A stretch of 63,969 nucleotides of DNA from Schleiferiaceae bacterium (GTDB lineage Bacteria > Bacteroidota > Bacteroidia > Flavobacteriales > Schleiferiaceae), in assembly GCA_018402665.1 (NCBI GenBank), contig JAGYIN010000009.1, positions 1 through 63,969 on the forward strand, read 5' to 3'. A model generated the notes under the pieces. The model saw nothing but the letters and a program-made list of their open reading frames with translations, was not told where the DNA came from and did not search any database. A program made the position numbers and the translations under genes. This document shows, one piece after another, positions 61,710 through 63,969 of the stretch; the stretch's first letter is position 1, and the number at the start of each line of letters is the position of its first letter.

Positions 61710-62732
61710 GTGAAAACTTCTCATTCATATCCTTTTTTTGGTCCCGACGGTTACGACGGTTTGGATGCCTTACTTCAGGAATGGGCGCCTTCAAAGACGT
61801 TTCTATTAGTCGATAGTAACACGGTGAATTGCCTTTCTGTTTTTGTGCCAAAATTAGCCCAATTGGATGCGGACTTTGAAGTCTTAGAGGTGCCGCCTGG
61901 CGAGGAAAGCAAATCGCTCGAAGTGGCAGCCAACCTATGGTCGGTACTTTTGGAATACGGCGCAGATCGCAACAGTCTCATCATCAATGTGGGCGGTGGG
62001 GTAGTTTGCGATTTAGGTGCTTTTATTGCCTCCACGTACAAGCGCGGCATTCCTTTTGTGAATGTTCCCACCTCACTTTTGGCGATGGTGGATGCATCGG
62101 TAGGAGGAAAGAACGGCATCAACTTTGAGGGTTTAAAGAACCAATTAGGCACCTTTACCCAACCCAACTTCGTCCTCATTGATCCAGACTTTTTAGCCAC
62201 TTTACCTCAAGAGGAGTGGGAGAGTGGTCATGCAGAAATGCTGAAACACGCCCTTCTTTCTGGCACTCGATGGTCGGAATTATTGGCGCTCGAACCTGCG
62301 ACACTCACCCTTCACGATATTGAGCAAAGTGTAGCTTTTAAAGCAGATATCGTTAAGAAAGATTTTAAGGAAAACGGTAAAAGAAAAATCCTAAACTTAG
62401 GCCATACCACGGGTCATGCTTGGGAAAGTTATGCAGCAGTCAGCGGTAATCCATGCACACACGGTGCAGCGGTAATTCAGGGTTTGCATGTCGCTTTAAT
62501 GCTCAGCGGTTTACAGGACGCGCAAAGTGCACTGGCCCAAAGGTATCCCTGGCAAGGGGTAGCGGAGGAAGCCTTGCAGCCATTGTGGGAGCGTCAACTT
62601 CAGGATAAGAAAAACACCCACGGTGAAGTGCGTTATGTACTCTTAGAACATTTAGGCCGTCCAGTCTGGGACATTGAAATTACCTTCGAGCGATGGACTG
62701 CGGCGGTACTGGCTTTGAATAGAGCCTCCTAG
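61710..62732 (+). CDS. aroB: 3-Dehydroquinate synthase
   Basis: 340 residues, starting at GTG (MKTSHSYPFFGPD). NAD-binding and active-site segments: VPPGEESKSLEVA, NVGGGVVCDLGAFIASTYKR, PTSLLAMVDASVGGKNGINF, and Zn-ligand regions SGHAEMLKHALL, KILNLGHTTGHAWE and HGAAVIQGL. Second step of the shikimate pathway. aroA follows 1 nt later, so the two are co-transcribed. The likely promoter is 4 nt upstream of the GTG. Confidence 0.97.
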   Translation: MKTSHSYPFFGPDGYDGLDALLQEWAPSKTFLLVDSNTVNCLSVFVPKLAQLDADFEVLEVPPGEESKSLEVAANLWSVLLEYGADRNSLIINVGGGVVCDLGAFIASTYKRGIPFVNVPTSLLAMVDASVGGKNGINFEGLKNQLGTFTQPNFVLIDPDFLATLPQEEWESGHAEMLKHALLSGTRWSELLALEPATLTLHDIEQSVAFKADIVKKDFKENGKRKILNLGHTTGHAWESYAAVSGNPCTHGAAVIQGLHVALMLSGLQDAQSALAQRYPWQGVAEEALQPLWERQLQDKKNTHGEVRYVLLEHLGRPVWDIEITFERWTAAVLALNRAS

Positions 62733-62733
62733 C

Positions 62734-63945
62734 ATGGAAATGAAGCTCCCGAAAATCACCCGGCCCATTCAAGCTGAATTTGAATTACCACTCAGTAAGA
62801 GTATGGCAAATCGCGGTTTATTACTAGCCGCCTTATATCCGGAAATTACACTTACAGGAATCAGTACGGCTAAAGATTCTGTGTTTTTAAGAGCAACGTT
62901 GGGCGCATACCCTCATGGCGAAGTGCATGTAGGTGCTGGCGGAACAACTTTGCGTTTTGCAACCGCCTACTGGGCAACACGTGAAGGATCGTCCATCACC
63001 TTAAACGGAACGCCGGAATTGAACCAACGCACCATTGCACCTTTGGTGGATGCGTTGAATGCACTGGGAGGAGAAATTACCTATACCAAGACTCCTAACC
63101 AGGCGCCCTTGCATATTAAAGGCAGGAAACTTCGGGGCGGTTCGCTGCATTTGGGGCATGTGAAAAGCTCACAATTTGTGACCGCCTTAATGCTTATTGC
63201 ACCAACCATGCGTGATGGATTGCAATTGGAATGGGACAGTGTAGTTTCACAACCGTATCTAGTGATGACCGCTGCCCTTCTTCGAAGTGCTGGAATTCCC
63301 GTGACTTTGACAAAAAATGGGGCAACCATACCTTACGTTGAATCTGTCGATCCTATACAATTAGTGATCGAACGCGACTGGTCTGCTGTCGCTTTTTGGT
63401 GTGAGGCACTCGCCTTAAGCGAAGGGGGAATGCTCACTTTACCCGGATTTGTGGATCCAAGCAATCAAGGCGACTCTAAAGTGGTTCACTATTTCGAGCC
63501 GCTTGGCATTGCCCATCGGTTCACCGATCAGGGCCTCGTTCTTTCAAAAAAGTCCGTACTCACTCCAGGACACCTCTATTATAACTTACAAGGTGAGCCC
63601 GATTTGGCACAGCCATTAATCATGACCTTACTGCTTAAAAAGATTCCATTTGAAGTCCATGGTTTAGAGACGCTCCGCGGTAAGGAATGCGATCGAATTG
63701 CTGCTATTGCTGAGGTTGCAGCTGCCTTAGGAATTCAACTCAGTACGGGTGAGGCACATATTAAATGCAGCAGTTATCCAGCGGAGTTTACCCCACCGAC
63801 AGCGCCGTTGAATACACACAATGACCATCGCGTTGCAATGTCTTTGGCGCCTTTAGCCATCAATTTTCCAATTACTCTTTTGCAACCTTCTGTAGTTGAA
63901 AAAAGTTATCCTGATTTTTGGCGCCATTGGATGCAATTGGTCTAA
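62734..63945 (+). CDS. aroA: 3-Phosphoshikimate 1-carboxyvinyltransferase (EPSP synthase)
   Basis: 403 residues, complete before the window ends, slightly short for the family. Landmarks: LPLSKSMANRGLLLAALYP (substrate-binding Lys/Ser), GAGGTTLRFATAYWA, VKSSQFVTALML, LRGKECDRIAAIAEV and NTHNDHRVAMS. Two inside-out alpha/beta domains are expected. Sixth step of the shikimate pathway. Coupled to aroB, 1 nt downstream. Confidence 0.95.
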   Translation: MEMKLPKITRPIQAEFELPLSKSMANRGLLLAALYPEITLTGISTAKDSVFLRATLGAYPHGEVHVGAGGTTLRFATAYWATREGSSITLNGTPELNQRTIAPLVDALNALGGEITYTKTPNQAPLHIKGRKLRGGSLHLGHVKSSQFVTALMLIAPTMRDGLQLEWDSVVSQPYLVMTAALLRSAGIPVTLTKNGATIPYVESVDPIQLVIERDWSAVAFWCEALALSEGGMLTLPGFVDPSNQGDSKVVHYFEPLGIAHRFTDQGLVLSKKSVLTPGHLYYNLQGEPDLAQPLIMTLLLKKIPFEVHGLETLRGKECDRIAAIAEVAAALGIQLSTGEAHIKCSSYPAEFTPPTAPLNTHNDHRVAMSLAPLAINFPITLLQPSVVEKSYPDFWRHWMQLV

Positions 63946-63969
63946 AGCAGTCGCGTACCGCCATTCCAT

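Noticed and set aside
1-63969. CRISPR arrays, insertion sequences, phage genes, rRNA and tRNA
   Set aside because: No regularly spaced repeats, transposase or integrase motifs, or structural RNA genes were seen on either strand.

Overview
The window reads as a chromosomal segment of a marine-type member of the Bacteroidota, most likely order Flavobacteriales. The evidence is: two SusC/SusD-type outer-membrane uptake pairs; a GH16 enzyme ending in a type IX secretion (T9SS) type A sorting domain; a PorX-type response regulator with a PglZ domain; an LpxC-FabZ fusion; DUF779 and DUF6428 proteins; and promoter-like TAnnTTTG -7 elements. Genus cannot be read from the sequence. No rRNA, tRNA, CRISPR array, transposase or phage gene was seen.

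Layout. 0-7 kb: the 3' end of a peroxiredoxin gene, an AraC regulator divergent from an aldehyde dehydrogenase followed by a DUF779 gene, a three-gene arsR-type operon (ArsR, DUF6428, exported CX5R phosphatase/arsenate-reductase-like protein) without a visible efflux pump, a membrane protein/XRE pair, and two micro membrane proteins. 7-13.8 kb (minus strand): susC and susD, a C(UUCG)G hairpin, then a BCCT osmolyte transporter. 14-18.7 kb: a polysaccharide cluster (nucleotidyltransferase, short chain-length protein, O-antigen ligase/polymerase-like protein, methyltransferase, atypical SDR). 18.7-33.6 kb: a carbohydrate block. It has a GH13 lipoprotein, a T9SS-exported GH16 laminarinase-like enzyme, a lipocalin-like lipoprotein, a secreted SGNH / NTF2-like / DUF1684 three-domain protein, and then a tight six-gene plus-strand operon: GH149/GH161-like beta-1,3-glucan phosphorylase, GH17 lipoprotein, clan GH-A lipoprotein, GH30 lipoprotein, GPH-family sugar symporter, and a GH17 without signal peptide.

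33.6-39 kb: era and der, a large beta-propeller lipoprotein, and rnhB. 39-44.9 kb: a second polysaccharide cluster (GT4, flippase, sulfotransferase, long chain-length protein, second ligase/polymerase paralog). 45-49.9 kb: a second susC/susD pair whose codon choice looks tuned for high expression. 50-57 kb: TPR protein, small anchored protein, efp, ABC ATPase, and the lipid A operon lpxA / lpxC-fabZ / lpxD behind an HD-domain dNTPase-like gene. 57-64 kb: porX, tsaE, alanine dehydrogenase-like gene, small membrane protein, proline dehydrogenase, aroB and aroA.

How the parts could work together (inference): the secreted GH16 and the lipoprotein GH17, GH30 and GH-A enzymes would trim a branched beta-1,3/1,6-glucan such as laminarin. 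The GPH symporter would import the oligosaccharides, and the cytosolic GH17 and the phosphorylase would finish them, saving ATP by yielding glucose-1-phosphate. Either SusCD pair could supply outer-membrane uptake, but neither is adjacent to the operon, so their substrates are open. The two polysaccharide clusters probably make or extend surface glycans, one possibly sulfated. The best candidates for something under-described are the phosphorolytic glucan operon, the SGNH/NTF2/DUF1684 fusion, the pump-less ars-like operon with its duplicated operator, and the NTase-led polysaccharide cluster.
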